Origin: Erythroxylum novogranatense
Lineage: Eukaryota; Streptophyta; Magnoliopsida; Malpighiales; Erythroxylaceae
Assembly: GCA_029891385.1 (NCBI GenBank)
Contig: CM057225.1
Location: 11,094,060-11,158,059, forward strand
Length of the DNA: 64,000 nt
Reading direction: 5' to 3'
Shown: positions 23,386-36,585 of the stretch, in pieces
Position numbering within the stretch: position 1 is the stretch's first letter
How the letters are laid out: every line of letters starts with the position of its first letter
The notes under the pieces: generated by a model
What the model was told of the DNA's origin: nothing
Database searches by the model: none
The model's input: the letters and a program-made list of their open reading frames with translations, nothing else
Translations under genes and position numbers: made by a program

Positions 23386-25240
23386 ACGATATTTAGACTT
23401 TTTCCACCGGTCAGCTCACTTTAATCGGGTCGATCTTTCTCCATTTAATGTCAAAACCAATCTATTTGGTATGAAAAGATAGAAAAACGTCTTAGGAATC
23501 CAACGCTTAAAAAATCAGGTCGATCAGAGGTCGAACGAAAAAGTTATGGCCAAAAGAAGGAAGAGAGGTCGGCCGGTCGAAAATCGACCCCGGGGCCCGA
23601 TCGACGACCCTGCGAGTGCCTGCTCGCGATCCGACCTCCTAACTTCAACCCCTCATAACTTTTGACTCCGAGCTCCAAATTTGACAAAATTAGTACCGAT
23701 GGAAAGAAAAAAGATAACTTTACCATTTTTATGAAGGAACCAAAGATCAGATAGAACTCCAAAGGGGTCAAAAATGTACTCCAAGATGACAGATCGACAA
23801 GCTCCTCACAAACAGTACCAAAACTTGTAAACATCATAACGTTTCATTCCCTTAGCCAAAAATTCCAAATTTTATATCAATCAAAAGAGAGAAATAAATT
23901 CTAAAACTTTCATGAACAACTTGGAAGCCAATTCCATCTCTAACTAAATCAAATTCTCAAGCAAAACTTCTGCCTACCCAAATTTTTCTCAACAATAACC
24001 TAATTTTTCAAACTTCATAACTCCACATCCCCTTAGCGAAAAATTCCATACCATATAGCAATAAAAATTTCAGACAATATACTACAATTCTTAAGAAGAA
24101 CTTCAAAGCAAATTCCAATTTTAATTAGGTCAAAACCTCTCATGAATATGGCTGTCCTATTAGGGTTTATGAAATCAGTGTTTAACCTAAACCATAACAA
24201 AACTTTCCAAATTTATATCTTACAATCCTCGCATCCAAAATTCGCATAAAATACCTCAGTAGATAGCTATAACAATCCTCTACAACTTTCCAGAATATCA
24301 TTTGAGCCAATTTCACCCTTAACAGTCCCAAATAAATATCCGAACACAAAGAGCACAAAATCTATGCCCTTAGAGCATTTGCACATGAAAACACATTTTG
24401 GACCGAATTATCACCTGAGCATTATCAGACTATAACTTGCAAGCTACATATCGAAAAATATCATACTTAGTGGCGTTAGAAAGATAACATATAAATCTTA
24501 AACTTTCAGTAATACCAATTTCACAAAATCAGTCTCCTTTATCCTAGAAAAATTCTCAAAGTTTCAGGTCTTCAATAATGGAACCAAAACCTGGATACTA
24601 TTCATCCAACACTCACATCTCAACTTCCGAGCCAAATTCAAAGCTCTTCAAGCCACAATTGGGTAGAACTTCCTTCATAGGAATTCTAGCCATACTTCTC
24701 AAGTTTAATTTAAAGCAAACCTCAACTCAATAGCATAACTACATCAAAAGTTATAAAAAAAATACCTGAAGCAGGCACAAGTTCCATTTTTCAGATTTCA
24801 TACTAAACCCTACTCCTTTCATGCAAACATCCATACCCCATCAATAAACATCTCATTTAGCCAAGAATGCAGCCACAAATTCATCAAGACAATTACTTGA
24901 GTTAGAAAGCACAATGACTACTAATTTAATTTAATGACAACAACATGGTATAGAACATATGTCTTACCAAAATAAACTTCCAAAACTTCAAGTCTTCAAC
25001 ACACCATTAACACTCTAACTTCCTCACACCCTACACGATTTTCATCATCATAAAGGGGGTAAGGTTTTGACTAGGCTTTAGCTGAACACATGAAGAGCAA
25101 GAAATAAAAGATGAGTAACAAATACAAGGAGAAGAAGTCTCACGAAGAAGGAGAAAGAGGAGAAGCCATGACTTGATGAAAGAGAACAAATAGGATGAGC
25201 TTCTCAAGGGAGAGCATCGTGAATGACCCAAAGAAGCTAA

Positions 25241-25252
25241 GATATTTATATA
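25241..25252 (-). promoter_or_regulatory. Putative LTR TATA box
   Basis: The minus strand reads TATATAAATATC. Its position inside the putative LTR suits a U3 promoter. Confidence 0.45.
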
Positions 25253-25772
25253 CTTTAGATAACCACTAATTAGGTGCTTTAGTAGGCAAGTGACATGTGC
25301 CACTTGCCACTTGTCTTATTCTAAAACACTTTTAAGGTTCTTTCCAATTTCAATTTAATTTCTAGTCCAATTTTGTCTCCAAATTTCAATGGCTCAAAGT
25401 AATAAATTCTAAAATCATGTATCAAATTTTTCCAGTGCCATTGGACAGTCATTATCGGTACCAGAAACCAAATCAGTCTGTCACTTGTAAATTTTTCGGT
25501 CCGGAAAAGGATCCCAAAAAATTCTAGAAAAAATTCTAGAAGTCCACAAAAATGGAAAACGCACAAAAATCCACTCCAATTTATTTTTCAAACACAAATA
25601 ACACATATGCCGGAAAATGTCATGAATGCATGTACAATCATGTGCATTTACAAAAATTACAATTTATGCATATATGGAGGCCATACTAGACATGACCACG
25701 CCGAGATACGTTTACACATTCATAATCCATTCTAATTTACCATTTTGCCCTTCCCATCGGTGATGGTATGTT

Positions 25773-28560
25773 ACACAGTAAATGCAAAAGTAATTCAAAT
25801 AAATGAAATTTAAAATAAATGAAAATAATCCAAATTTAAAATTTAAAATACTATAAAGTTACTACCAAAATCATTAATATAAAACTTTGAGCTAACATAC
25901 GAGGCGAATTAACTTTGTGACCACAAGTAGGCACATTCTTGGGAAGTTGTCGGTGTTTTGACTGGTTGAAAGGATTGGAATGACAGTGGTAGGTACAGTC
26001 CTCGTATGTATGTCCTTTTTCAATTGTTTCATGTTGAGCGCACTGATTATAGATATGCATTCAATAGCTGATAATGATATGCCTATGAATGCCCATCCTT
26101 GCTGCTCCTAACTTATTTTTTTTAATATCGAATTATTAACGGTTAAACACAGAATTCTCAATTTTGAAAATCTTTTAATTTCTAAAATTACTAAAATTTT
26201 CTGTTATTTAGAAAATTTTCTTCTCTCATATTTCTGTTAAAAATAACAAAATAAATATAATATAAATATTACACATAAACTAATTGAATAATACTTACGT
26301 GACAATCCAACTCATTTCTTAAACTCAATTTAATTTGGATTAATTAAATTAAATTTAAATTAATAATTTATTATAATTATCTCAAATTGTTAACTTAAGC
26401 TAAGCTAAATTGGTTTTGGTTCAGTTTAAGAGTTAAGATAAATTATCATATCAGTAATATTTGATCAGTCTACATGTAATATCTATATCATGTTTATTTT
26501 ATTATTATTTTAATCAAAATTTGAGCGAATGAATTTTCCTAAAAATTTGGGAATTGGGAGTTTTTTCAAGATTTATAAAAATAAAGTTTCTTAAACTACA
26601 CTAAAGGTACATTTCTTTTACCCAATTATTAGGCTAGTGTATGCATGTGCTATCATTTTGTGTAAGATTTTATTTAGTGTGACTCGTATGTATATAGGTA
26701 TGCAATATTAAGTATTTATTAAAAATCACAGGTATTTGTTGAAAGCTTTTTAGTGAATATAGCCTTTAAATAATCATGTGATAGGATGTTTTCTTATTTA
26801 GAATGCAAAAGTACAGACATGCTATACACGATCGTTTTACTATACTGGAGGTTTTTCAAAGAAAGATACAACATAGAACATGGATGTGTCAATACTCATA
26901 TCCCTGTGCAATAACACAAATTAAAACAAGAGAATATTTATGCCCATGTTTCCTTCTAGAAAGTTACACATCCTGGAACACAACATTCAGCCTTATTTAC
27001 AAATGCAATTTTTATGAATTTCAAACTTTGAAAGCATGTTAGGACTTATTAAAGTTAGGTTGAGTTTAGTAAGGGACAATTTATATAGAATCGTACCAAC
27101 TATAGTTTACATATCAATACAGTTATTATAGAGTTCTATATAAGAGTAAAAATATGTGTCTTTTATTTGTGATTGATTTTTTCAACTTTCCAATGTACCA
27201 AAAAAAAATTCAATCAAATAGTCATTGGCCAACTAATGCTCAAAAGGTCTTAGAAAATTAAGCACATTTCAATGTCAAGGAGTGAAGCTTACGTTGACTA
27301 GGATTCAAGGTGAGCATGAGCCTAAAATGCCGACCTGACCTCCCCTCTAAAAAGACATTGTTTTAGTTTAAAATTTTGAGATAGCATCATTTTAGTTTAT
27401 AATTTTAAGAAACTCGATAATAAAATGACTGATTCAAGCTATACGGCTTGAGCCTGACTGGGCTTTGAGCTATTGTCATCCTTAGGCTCAAGATGGAATA
27501 TTGCAAATAAGGAAAGACATCACTGTTGTGTTATTGACTTAAAACCAATGATAGGAAATTATAGTATATTTTACATCCCTATTTTACATTGTTTTAAATT
27601 ATTCACATAGCATTTCTAGGTTAAATTATTGCATTTTCTTATTAATTATTCAAGTTGTTTAATTTGATATTTTTTTCTATATATATAATTTGTTTAAGAA
27701 TTGAGTTGGCTCAATTTTAAGATTGAAAAGGAACATGTAGAAACTACCTAGTTGGTTTTATACATTCAACTTGTTAAATGTCTTAGATTATCTTGAATAT
27801 GTTGAAATTACATGAATAAAATGAAATTTAAAACTTGCTTGTTCACTTACAAATATTAGGTTAGATTTATGTTTTATTACTTTGATTTCTATATTTAATT
27901 CAATTTGTTTTAAAAGCGCAAACCCTCCTTTTATTTAGGTAGCGTAATTCAACCGTTTTGTAATTACAACTATTTTATAAATTCATTTTAAAATCTGCAG
28001 ACCCCTCTTTTTATTTACATAGCGTAATTAATAGGTTTCCATAATTACAACTATTTTAGTTTTGGATTTCTTTTATATTTTTAGGTAAAGTTAGTTGTAT
28101 GAATATAGCTTAATATATTATACTCAAAATAACTATGTATCGGATATTTCATATGAAAATGTTGATTTGTATAATTTGATTTTATTATTAAAATTCCAGC
28201 ATTATATATTTTGAATAATTATGACTTTTTCTGAAGGAAATAGTTTCCAACATTTGAATATTGATTGTATGATTTTAAGAATGTGTTATAAGTTTATTTT
28301 CTTAAGTTACGATGTTGCATGTTATTAATTTGGTTTATAAAAAAGACATTAGGTGAAGATGTTTATACTTTGTTAATGAATTCCTTTCGTATGAGTGAAA
28401 TTATTAGGATATAATTGTTTCTTTTAAAAGTATTGTAATTAATAAACTAGTTTAGTAAAATAACTTTCCTCGTAGGATCGATTCTTATTTATTATATACT
28501 ACATTTTTTAATAAATTGAAGGTAAATAAGGATTTAATTTTATACACCTAACGACACTAT
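25773..28560. other. AT-rich stretch without recognised genes
   Basis: Short open frames only. One diverged pair of about 65-bp blocks occurs at 27917-27984 and 27998-28061 (words ccctcctttttattta, tagcgtaatt, taattacaactatttta). Nothing else was recognised on either strand. Confidence 0.5.
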
Positions 28561-30600
28561 CAACCAACAAAGACTAAGCATTAGTTAAAGCTCTTATGAT
28601 GAAAGGTTGTATGTAAGGGGAAGCCAAGATTATAGGAAGAAGTATAGTAAATGAGAAAGAGAGTTAATACATGATTTATTTGAAGCTAATGGAGTTGCAA
28701 AAACTTATGGAAAGGTATCAATGGCTCAACTAAAACGAGTTTTCGATCTAAATTCAAGAATGAAATGAAAATCATTGATACAATTGCAACAAACTAAATA
28801 AATTAGGAAGACTAGAAATAAGAGGCAGTGCGATGAAAGAAAAAATGATGACTCGTCAAGGTCTACTAATTTAGTACATGGAAGGGACTCAAATTGTAGC
28901 AAGGAAGACATGCGTTACATTTCAACCAGTTAACTATATGACTCATAAATTCTAGACATGGGATGTCACCAAACAAGTATTTGTTTGTGTCACAAACATT
29001 AGCCAAATTTGACAATGTCTAGTTGGGAGATCATAAACATTTCAAAATCCTCAAAACAAGATAGATTAGGATCTAAATGTTTGATGGTGTTGTTAAGATG
29101 TTAAGCAGTGTCTAACATTTAATCTTTGGGAACTTTATATGTAAACAATTTTGGATATAAAATTGACGAAGTTAACATTAAGGTGGTTAAGGGTGTAATG
29201 ACTGATAAAAGGGTCAAGGTAGGCATAAGACATTTACATATTGATAAGAAGCATAGTTATAGATGAATAAGCTATGGTAGTAAATATAAAAGAAGATAAT
29301 ACTGCGTTATAGCACATATAGATGGATCCTCTCAGTAAGTGAGGGGTGATGGGATTTTGTAAAGAGAGCTCATTAAAAGATGTCATAACACTAAAAGTTA
29401 GAATTATAAACAATTTCGTATACTTGGTAAAAGGTTTAAGGCAACTTTTAAAGATATAACATTTGAGTAACAATATATATTGAGGCAAACATATGGACAA
29501 GATTTGTCAAGGTTAACAGAAAGCAATATTGGTTTAAAGGTGGTATAAGTGGAACTATAACAACCTATAATAGAGGCTAAAGCGGTTGAAAATCATAGTT
29601 CAAAAGATAAAACAATTTTAGGATAAGAACATTGGCACAATATAGTCAAAGATAGAGTAAGACATATCCTTAAGCAACTAACTAGATTTAGTTAGAAGTC
29701 TCATATGCACTTACCACCAATGATGGGGATCCAACTATCTTTCAGAGGAATATAGCCAGTCTGGAGAAAAATGGATGAATGGAGACTATGGTGAAGGATG
29801 TGAGATTTCACAAAATCAAGGGAATTAATTGAATTTTGGTCAAATCTTGTTAGAAAAGGTGCATATTTTGAAGAATGAAACTGTTATATTGACAAATCCA
29901 GTTATCTTAGAGAAGTTCAAGTGTTGATTAAACTTTATTAATGTCTTGAGTAGTTGGAAATGGATATAGCCTAGCTTATGTATAGTAAATTCTCTAAAAT
30001 AGAGATTGTTATGTTTAGCTCGTATACATGGATGTACAATCTTTGAGTCATTTCTTGGAGTGTGATGGCCAAAGATGGTATATTCACTAAGGTAAGATTA
30101 TTTTGTTTGTATCATATACATGAAAATGCAATATTAAAGGTATTTCTTAGAGTATATTGGTTGAATATGATATATTCACTAAAGTGAAGATTGTTGTGTA
30201 TGGATTATATACACAAATATGCAATATTGGAGTGTTTCTGAAAGAATATAATTGTTTCTTAGAAGTTTTTATATGAACACAACCTAATACATGATTGTGT
30301 TCTAAGGTATGTTTTTCTTTAGAATGTATTATAATTCCCTGTTCCTTTCTAAAGGCCATATAATCCATCGCTTTTCTATATATGTGGACATAGGCACTGA
30401 CATGCCCATCTTCAAGGTTATGTCCTTCTTTAGAAAAACTCTACCACACTAACAACTCATGTTCTAACCCATATTTTGACCTTAATATTTCATTAAGAAC
30501 ATGTCCTAGTACATAATTATGTTCACTCAAACCTTTCAAAAAACACCAACATTCTTTTAAAAACACACTAAGATTGCATACTTGTGTATATATCATGTTC
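28561..30600. repeat. Unrecognised repeat region with tandem and inverted blocks
   Basis: Between 30002 and 30250 there are about 2.7 copies of a roughly 92-bp unit (starts 30002, 30093, 30186; marker word tatattcactaa-g-t-aagatt). Sequence 30190-30308 also pairs as a diverged inverted repeat with 30478-30605 (words tatatacacaa-tatgcaat, aaagaat, gaaca...ta-tg). The rest (28561-29990) is AT-rich with no recognised protein. Confidence 0.5.
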
Positions 30601-32430
30601 AACGAACACAGTCAAGGAGGGGTACCATAGTTTTCAGATAGTGGTAGGATTAGGGTGAGAAGTGTTGACATATGTTTAGATGTCTTAAGATGAGTATAAT
30701 AAAGGTCACATGCATGCTTAGTTTTGGTCAGGAGAAGGCTACTTGGTGTCAATGTAGCCTCAAAGCTAAGGAAATAAAAAATAGGGTCAAGTTCTTTTAT
30801 AGAAAAAGTAATGTTAAGATAACGTATAAGAGATAAAGCAAAGATAGATATAAAACTTGTAACTAAGACGTCATTCACATAAACCAGGAGGTAGGTAGTA
30901 GAAGAGGGAGTTTAGTATATGAAGAGACGTATATTAGCTTTGGAGGCAGTAAAATTGAGTTCTTGAAGTTTTCAACTCAAATAATAAAACCATGCATAAG
31001 GAGCTTGTTTAAGGTGGTAAAGGGACTTGTGAAAACATAAATATAATTTGGATTATGAGGATCCACATAACTAGAAGACTAAATCTTAAAGGTTGGTTCT
31101 CAAAAATTTCTATAAAGGAAGGTGTTGTGGACATCAAGTTAGCAAATGGACCAATTATAAGTAAGTTTAAAAGTAAGAATGATGTAGAGATAGTGGTGGA
31201 TTTGACAACAATAATGAAGGTAGTAGTGCAGTATGTGCTAGGAGATTGATGGTATTCCTCAGTAACCAGACAACCCTTGTAGTGATCAGGAGAGCAATTA
31301 GGTTTTCTTTTTGTTCAAAACAATATTGGCATTGGTTGATAGAGGCAATGAAGTCCAAATTTGATTATGATGAAAAGGATTGAACTCATTAAGCATGGCT
31401 TATTGCCAATGGAGAAATTTGTTGGTATGATTGAAAGAAATAGGATTAGGAGCATATGAGTTATGATTAGTTGTAATATAGGTACATAATCGGTGAAGTT
31501 ATAAGGTTTATCTAAGTGATCACGTGTGCATGTGATTGCAAGATCTTATGGTGAAGGGGTGAGCGTTATAGTTGGATTTGGTGAGATGATTGTGTTGTGG
31601 GTAGAGAAGGTAAGGAGAGAGGTAAAGGAAGCATAACAAGAGAAGCTGAGGAGAATGAAGGAGGGGAGGTGAAGTTTTTGGCATATAAAGAGGCTATCTC
31701 AAGAAAACACAAATGATGAAGAAGTAGACTTTAGAAGTAAGAGGATCAAGGCAGTAACAGGCTTTGTACTAAAGGGAAAAAAACAATAAAGTCATAGGAT
31801 TTAGATTTTTGTGTGAGTTTTATCTATGTGAGTAAAGCTGAAAGAGATAAAACACGTACACCCAAAGACACAAAGATGGGAAAGGTTAGGTACAGTGAGA
31901 AAAAGAAGTTCATATGGAGATTATTTTGAAGGATGGAGGTGGGAAGGAGATTAATGAGGTAGACAGCAGTGACAAAAGCTCAAAGCTAGAAGGATTTAGG
32001 AAGAGAGGTGTGGAGACAAAGGGTTAACCCCGTTTAATTGATGCAACAAATTTTACTATTGATGAAATGTGATAGGAAATGCCATAAGAGGTAAGGTAAT
32101 TAAAACAGACACCTTTAATGAGTTCTTAAGCACCATCATAATATGATTATGATGGAGAAGAGATTCTTACTAACAGTCTTAAAATTTGAAAGTGATTAAG
32201 TGCTTAAGATTTAAGAGTGACAGGAAATATTTAAGTATTGGTAATCATCAATAAAAATAATGAAGTATTGATAGTAGAAAAGAGTGAGTGATGGGGAGGG
32301 CCCCTAAGTGCTAAAATAAATAAGTTGTGAAGGTTTAAAGATAGTGAGTAGATAAAAGAAAGGATGATAAGTACTTTTTCATTAAAGACAAGATTAACAA
32401 GACTTTATTACATGAAAGTTATTAAATAAA
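30600..32430 (-). pseudogene. copia-4: decayed copia integrase and RT (minus strand)
   Basis: On the minus strand, heavily mutated copia pol can be followed. About 32060-31780 reads like the integrase C-terminus (SLPKSF...AFVTAVYLINLLPTSILQN, FVSLGVRVL, KSKSYDF). About 31400-31290 reads AMLNEFNPFHHNQIWT and STNANIV, the usual start of RT. 30890-30612 holds LLVYVNDVLVTS, with the active-site YVDD changed to YVND, then SIKELDPIFYFLSFEAT, the thumb region. Many frame changes; clearly an old insertion. RNase H was not recognised. Confidence 0.7.
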
Positions 32431-32438
32431 CTACAAGA

Positions 32439-33728
32439 TGTTAGAGTAGTGCCCTAAAGGCAATCGCCTTTAGCGCGTTTTGTACAAAGTTGTGTACAGT
32501 CTTTATTAATTAAATAAAGAAAGGCATATTTCATTACTTTGTTGTTCATTATTTATGAACTGATATTGATCAATAAGCAAATTAATGAAGTCCATGATAT
32601 ATGACATAGCATGAAGGAAATTATGATGTGATCATACTACTGAGATTCCTATCATGTGCAATTATGTCAGCATCTAAATTATCCCTAGTCATAGGATTAC
32701 TGAAATTAGACATCGGTAATCCGGAGAGACTAGCACATCTCAAGCTCCTTGATTTGATCAAGCAGTAGATCTCAGAAACTGTAATTATGAGATATTTAGG
32801 GTTGAGATGTGAATGCTTACTAGAGGTAGTAAGTACATTGGATGACCTGCTATGAGATCATCACATGGATGTCCTATTCTAGTGTCAGTGATAATCTCAT
32901 CATAGCAATGGTGCAAGTATCCTTAGACTTGAGGTACTCAAGGATATCTTGGATACTGATTCTGTGCTTTGACTCCATTCCTTGTTGCCTTACACAGGTC
33001 GCTCATAGGGTGGTGATTGGGTAAAATTTGAGGTATTCGAAGGTAATTAAGTAGCCAATAGAGAATTCACCACTTCTGTGATAGCAGAAGATGATACCCA
33101 TGGCCTCTTGTCAGGGTCATTACTTGGAAATCTCTGGCCGAAGTACATATGTCATGAAGAGTGTCTTCAGTGACATATAAAGTAATGAGTCCCAGGACAA
33201 GAACTGAAATCACTTGGACTAGATTTGACGTGGTCATTCTAGTAAGAGTTGACACTTTGCCCATACTCATAACTAAGTGAGGTATAGCATGGTGAAAGGA
33301 CGAATTGCACAGTAATTGTCTATGGAAAGGTTCGTGATATGGTTCATGATGAATATATGTTCATTCGTCAAACCAATTACTTTCTGGTCAATTGGGGGTC
33401 ATGATGTGTTGCTAGATATCGTTCATGACTTGCTTGGATTAAATGTTAATCTAAGTGGCCAACATAACCGAGAACTTAATGGGTCACACGCATAAGAGTG
33501 ATTCGGAGAATTCGTAAAATAATTTTGGACAGAGATCCAATAAATGGAGAGCAATGGAATTAAATGGATCCCGATGAGATCGAGATATGTCCCGATGAGA
33601 TCGCGACATCGATATTGCTGAAAATGGTTTCCGGTAGTTTTTCCATACCGAACCGGTAGCTCTCAGAGACCAACCTACACGGAACCGGTAGTCCGTAGGA
33701 CCAACCCAGTGTGACTAGACTACTTGAC

Positions 33729-33787
<59 letters not shown>

Positions 33788-34300
33788 TGTGTGTCTGTGT
33801 GTGTAAACGTGGAAGAAGGAGAACACTTATTTCACTTTATTATATATATATATATACATATATATCATGACTAACGTGGAAGGTTAGTCATCTTTTGCAT
33901 TAAATGTCTTTAAAATTTAAAAGACAAATGGCAAAAGTTGAAAGAAGAGGATGGTCGTGGGTTATAAGAAGGAAAATCAAAAGCTTTCTTATATATGATA
34001 ATCGACCATCATCTCTCAAGCTTCTCTCCTCTCAGGCTTCTCCTTCTCCTCAACTCTCCAAGAACAAAGGTAAGATCTAGCAGTCTTTAATTTGTTCTAA
34101 CTGTTCCCGGGTCAAAGGGTTTGTCCCGGTTAGGTTCTCCGATCTCTGCGTAGATACCGTTAGAGACGGTCTTCTTTGGCCGTTATAGTTTGAGTTTGTT
34201 ATATAGACACATGGATCCTGGCTTTCGGGAAGGTCCCGGAACAAAAATTTTTGTTTTCCGCACCGTGTGCACATGATGCACACACCGGGATTTTCCTACA
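32439..34300 (+). mobile_element. Solo LTR of the Angela family
   Basis: This is the inverse-orientation relative of 12193-14020 and 20094-21984. It starts tgttagagtagtgccctaaa, ends gggattttcctaca, and contains the same internal blocks and a long TA run (33731-33784). An exact 5-bp target duplication CAAGA flanks it (32434-32438 and 34301-34305), and no internal retrotransposon sequence is attached. This is the signature of unequal recombination between the two LTRs of a former full-length element. It sits inside copia-4. Confidence 0.93.
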
Positions 34301-34305
34301 CAAGA

Positions 34306-34900
34306 TACACTAGAAAGTATTGCTTGAGGTAGATAATCAAGATGTTGATGCTATAAATTAAGAAAAGCAAGATGGCAATAAACGCAATAAGATTTGTGAT
34401 AGTTGAATGGATTTTTAAAGGCGATCAAATCATTTGTTCCACTTTTGATGTTTCAATTCTATTTCAAATCATCTTATCCACACATTTATATAGGATCTAC
34501 ATAAATATATAGATGGAATAAATTGAAACAGCATTGGAATAATAAAAGTAGAACAGCATACACCTCCACTTTTTAAAGGATGCAGGTTTTTGTAAATGTT
34601 ACCTACGAGAGGTGGAATTATAATTGTGAGATCCTTCACAATATAAGCAAAAATGATTAAGTTCAATAAGACACAATCTATTTTTGACAAATTTAGTAAC
34701 ATATAGAAGATTAATGATAAATTATGGAACAATTAACATATCTTTAGAGTAAAATGTTATAGTATGTGTGCGTATTATTAAATTGCTTATAAAAGAGAGA
34801 GATAGTGTATTACTGGTATTGACAGCCACTTGATTAGAGCCTTAGTACAACACAAATTTTACTAACTATTTATCAGGAGTTATGAATAGATTGCACCACC
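34306..34900 (-). pseudogene. copia-4 GAG-pre-integrase remnant
   Basis: The minus strand at 34732-34480 reads like VPQFIINLLYVTKFVKN followed by LIELNHFCLYC, the segment between copia protease and integrase. It lies on the other side of the solo LTR from the integrase/RT remnant (30600-32430) and in the same orientation, so the solo LTR split this element. Stops and frame changes are frequent. Confidence 0.5.
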
Positions 34901-35322
34901 AATGTAGAGAAGCTATTCGATAATATTGTTAAAGGTAAATATTTTGTAAGGTGTTTCGCGTGCTTCAAGCAATGCTGCAACCAAGTCTGGAGGAGTCACC
35001 TTTACATACAATAAATAAAGCCATCATTTTCAATCACCACGTGTATTTAGAAGGCATGGAGTTAATGAGCGATCGACCAAGATTACTGGAACTTTGTACT
35101 CAGAAAACGAAAAAGGATTCTCAAACTTATTTTGGGTCCTCTAAGTATAGACACAAAACAAAACAAATCGAAGGAAATTTAAAACCCAAACAGGGGTGGT
35201 GCATACAGGGCAGCGAAGGGTGCTTCCATTCATTGACGAATTTAGTGGTAATAACACATATAAGTCGGCCCTGTCTAGATCATCCATTGGTTGATCTAGA
35301 ACCAAAAGTTGGGTATGGAAAT
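34901..35322. other. Unrecognised stretch left of the CACTA element
   Basis: A 131-codon open frame (34951-35346, +) runs across the CACTA terminus and resembles nothing I know. I treat it as chance. Confidence 0.4.
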
Positions 35323-35339
35323 CACTTCAAGAAAAGAAA

Positions 35340-35800
35340 GAATTAGCGATGGAAACTTACCGATAGAAAATATTCCGTTGCAAATTACCGACGGAAAATC
35401 TATTTCTATTGGTAAAATTGACAAGAAAATTTTCGTTTAGTGATGGTACTAATATTCGTCACTAAATATGAAGAGAAATCATCCCGACAAATTTTGCGAT
35501 AGACTTTAGCGAAAGTATAAAATATTCGTCGGTAAAAAGGTAGAAATTATTGACGGAACATCTATTTCTATCGGTAAAATTGACGACAAAATTTTTTTTT
35601 AGCGACAATATTAATATCCGTCGCTAAATATGAAGGGAAATCATCCTAGCAAATTTTGTGATGGACTTTAGCGACGACATAAGATTTTCGTCGGTAAATT
35701 TAGCGACGGTATAAGATATTCATCGGTAAAAAGGTGGGAAATATTAGTGGAATAAAAAAATATTCAGTTTACCTACGAAAATTTCCGTCGGTAAATTCTT
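35340..35800. repeat. CACTA left subterminal repeats
   Basis: Many direct and inverted copies of a roughly 10-14 bp motif around accgacggaa / gtcggtaaa, organised in larger duplicated blocks (for example ggtaaaattgacgacaaaattt at about 35571 and a relative near 35411). Confidence 0.85.
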
Positions 35801-35859
35801 TTTAAATTTAAACTCACCCGACATCCCCCATCCCCCCCTCCCCTCACCTGTATCTTCTT

Positions 35860-36112
35860 CTTCCTTTTTCTTGCATCTCCTCTTCAGTTTTCTTCTCTAC
35901 GATTTCTCTATTGTGGACTCCTTTTTCGCTCGTCATCGTTGTCTACTTCCGACCATTGTAATCGTGTCCCACCTACCATTTTCTCCTTCTTCCTCCTCCA
36001 GATCTGCCACTGAGTCGTTGGAGCTGCTGCGACGTCAAGGTATTTTTGTCTTCCCAGTGCTCTCCGTGCTCTCTTGTAATCAGTTAACTGTTGCATTTAG
36101 GGGTTTTTATTG
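35860..36112 (+). other. Possible captured exon 1 inside the CACTA element
   Basis: A CT-rich, higher-GC stretch resembles a plant 5' leader (cttcttcttcctttttcttgc), followed by coding-like sequence and a good donor site caag|gtattt at 36040. After removing copia-2, a matching acceptor gtttcag lies at 41411-41418. I do not recognise the parent gene. Capture is inference. Confidence 0.35.
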
Positions 36113-36117
36113 AGAAG

Positions 36118-36534
36118 TGTTAAGAGAGCTAGGTTAAAGAGTGGGCTGCTGAATATGGAAGTGGGCTAACATACGGATCGACTCTATTGGAGATGGCCTG
36201 AAGCTCCTAAAGATAGACCCAACATTTTACTTCCTTAGAAGCCCAACGTTTTTATTTCAAGACCCAGTTATTTATTTCCAGCTATTTATTTAGCATTTCC
36301 TTTCCAACATTTTACTTTTGTCCTTTGTACATAGCAGTAGAATATTCCCTGACAATTCTGTTAAGGGTGTCATACACAATACGCACACAACAGTAGCAAA
36401 TCATCGTCTTCAGTGTACAGACAACAGTAGCAAAAAGTTTTCCCTCTCATCAAGTATAAATATCCTCCCTCTGTACATATCATGATATGATGAAATAAAC
36501 GTTTTCTTCATCAGTATAAACCTCTTGTTTTTCA
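36118..36534 (+). repeat. copia-2 5' LTR
   Basis: tgttaagagagc...gtttttca, 417 bp. A TATA box (tataaatat, 36455-36463) lies about 70 bp before the LTR end. Confidence 0.95.
36455..36463 (+). promoter_or_regulatory. copia-2 LTR TATA box
   Basis: tataaatat in the 5' LTR, conserved in the 3' LTR; likely promoter for the retroelement RNA. Confidence 0.6.
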
Positions 36535-36547
36535 TGGTATCAGAGCC
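36535..36547 (+). other. copia-2 primer-binding site
   Basis: tggtatcagagcc directly after the LTR matches the initiator Met-tRNA 3' end complement. Confidence 0.93.
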
Positions 36548-36585
36548 TAAGGTCTGATCCAGGTTACAATACGCATATATCAACA

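Larger units (their letters stand above)
21985..25772 (-). mobile_element. Gypsy-like long LTR, 5' part (minus strand)
   Basis: It continues the LTR broken at 12192. The minus strand starts at about 25772 with TGTAACATACCATCACCGAT, typical of plant gypsy LTR starts, and has a TATA box about 520 bp in. The block 22040-22200 shows paired clauses (ccaaaatgggcgcgttaatcggtgagc and a variant) comparable with 785-1075. No protein domain was recognised; the short open frames inside are chance. It could be a solo LTR or part of a larger truncated element. Confidence 0.55.

Noticed and set aside
11555..25780. cacta/cagta as target duplication of the long gypsy-like LTR
   Set aside because: One mismatch, and it forces an LTR start without TG; too weak to claim.
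34951..35346. 131-codon open frame as a host gene
   Set aside because: It crosses the CACTA terminus and has no family motif or splice context.
35340..35800. CRISPR-like regularly spaced repeats
   Set aside because: The repeats are in both orientations, variable in spacing, and belong to the CACTA subterminal region of a plant genome.
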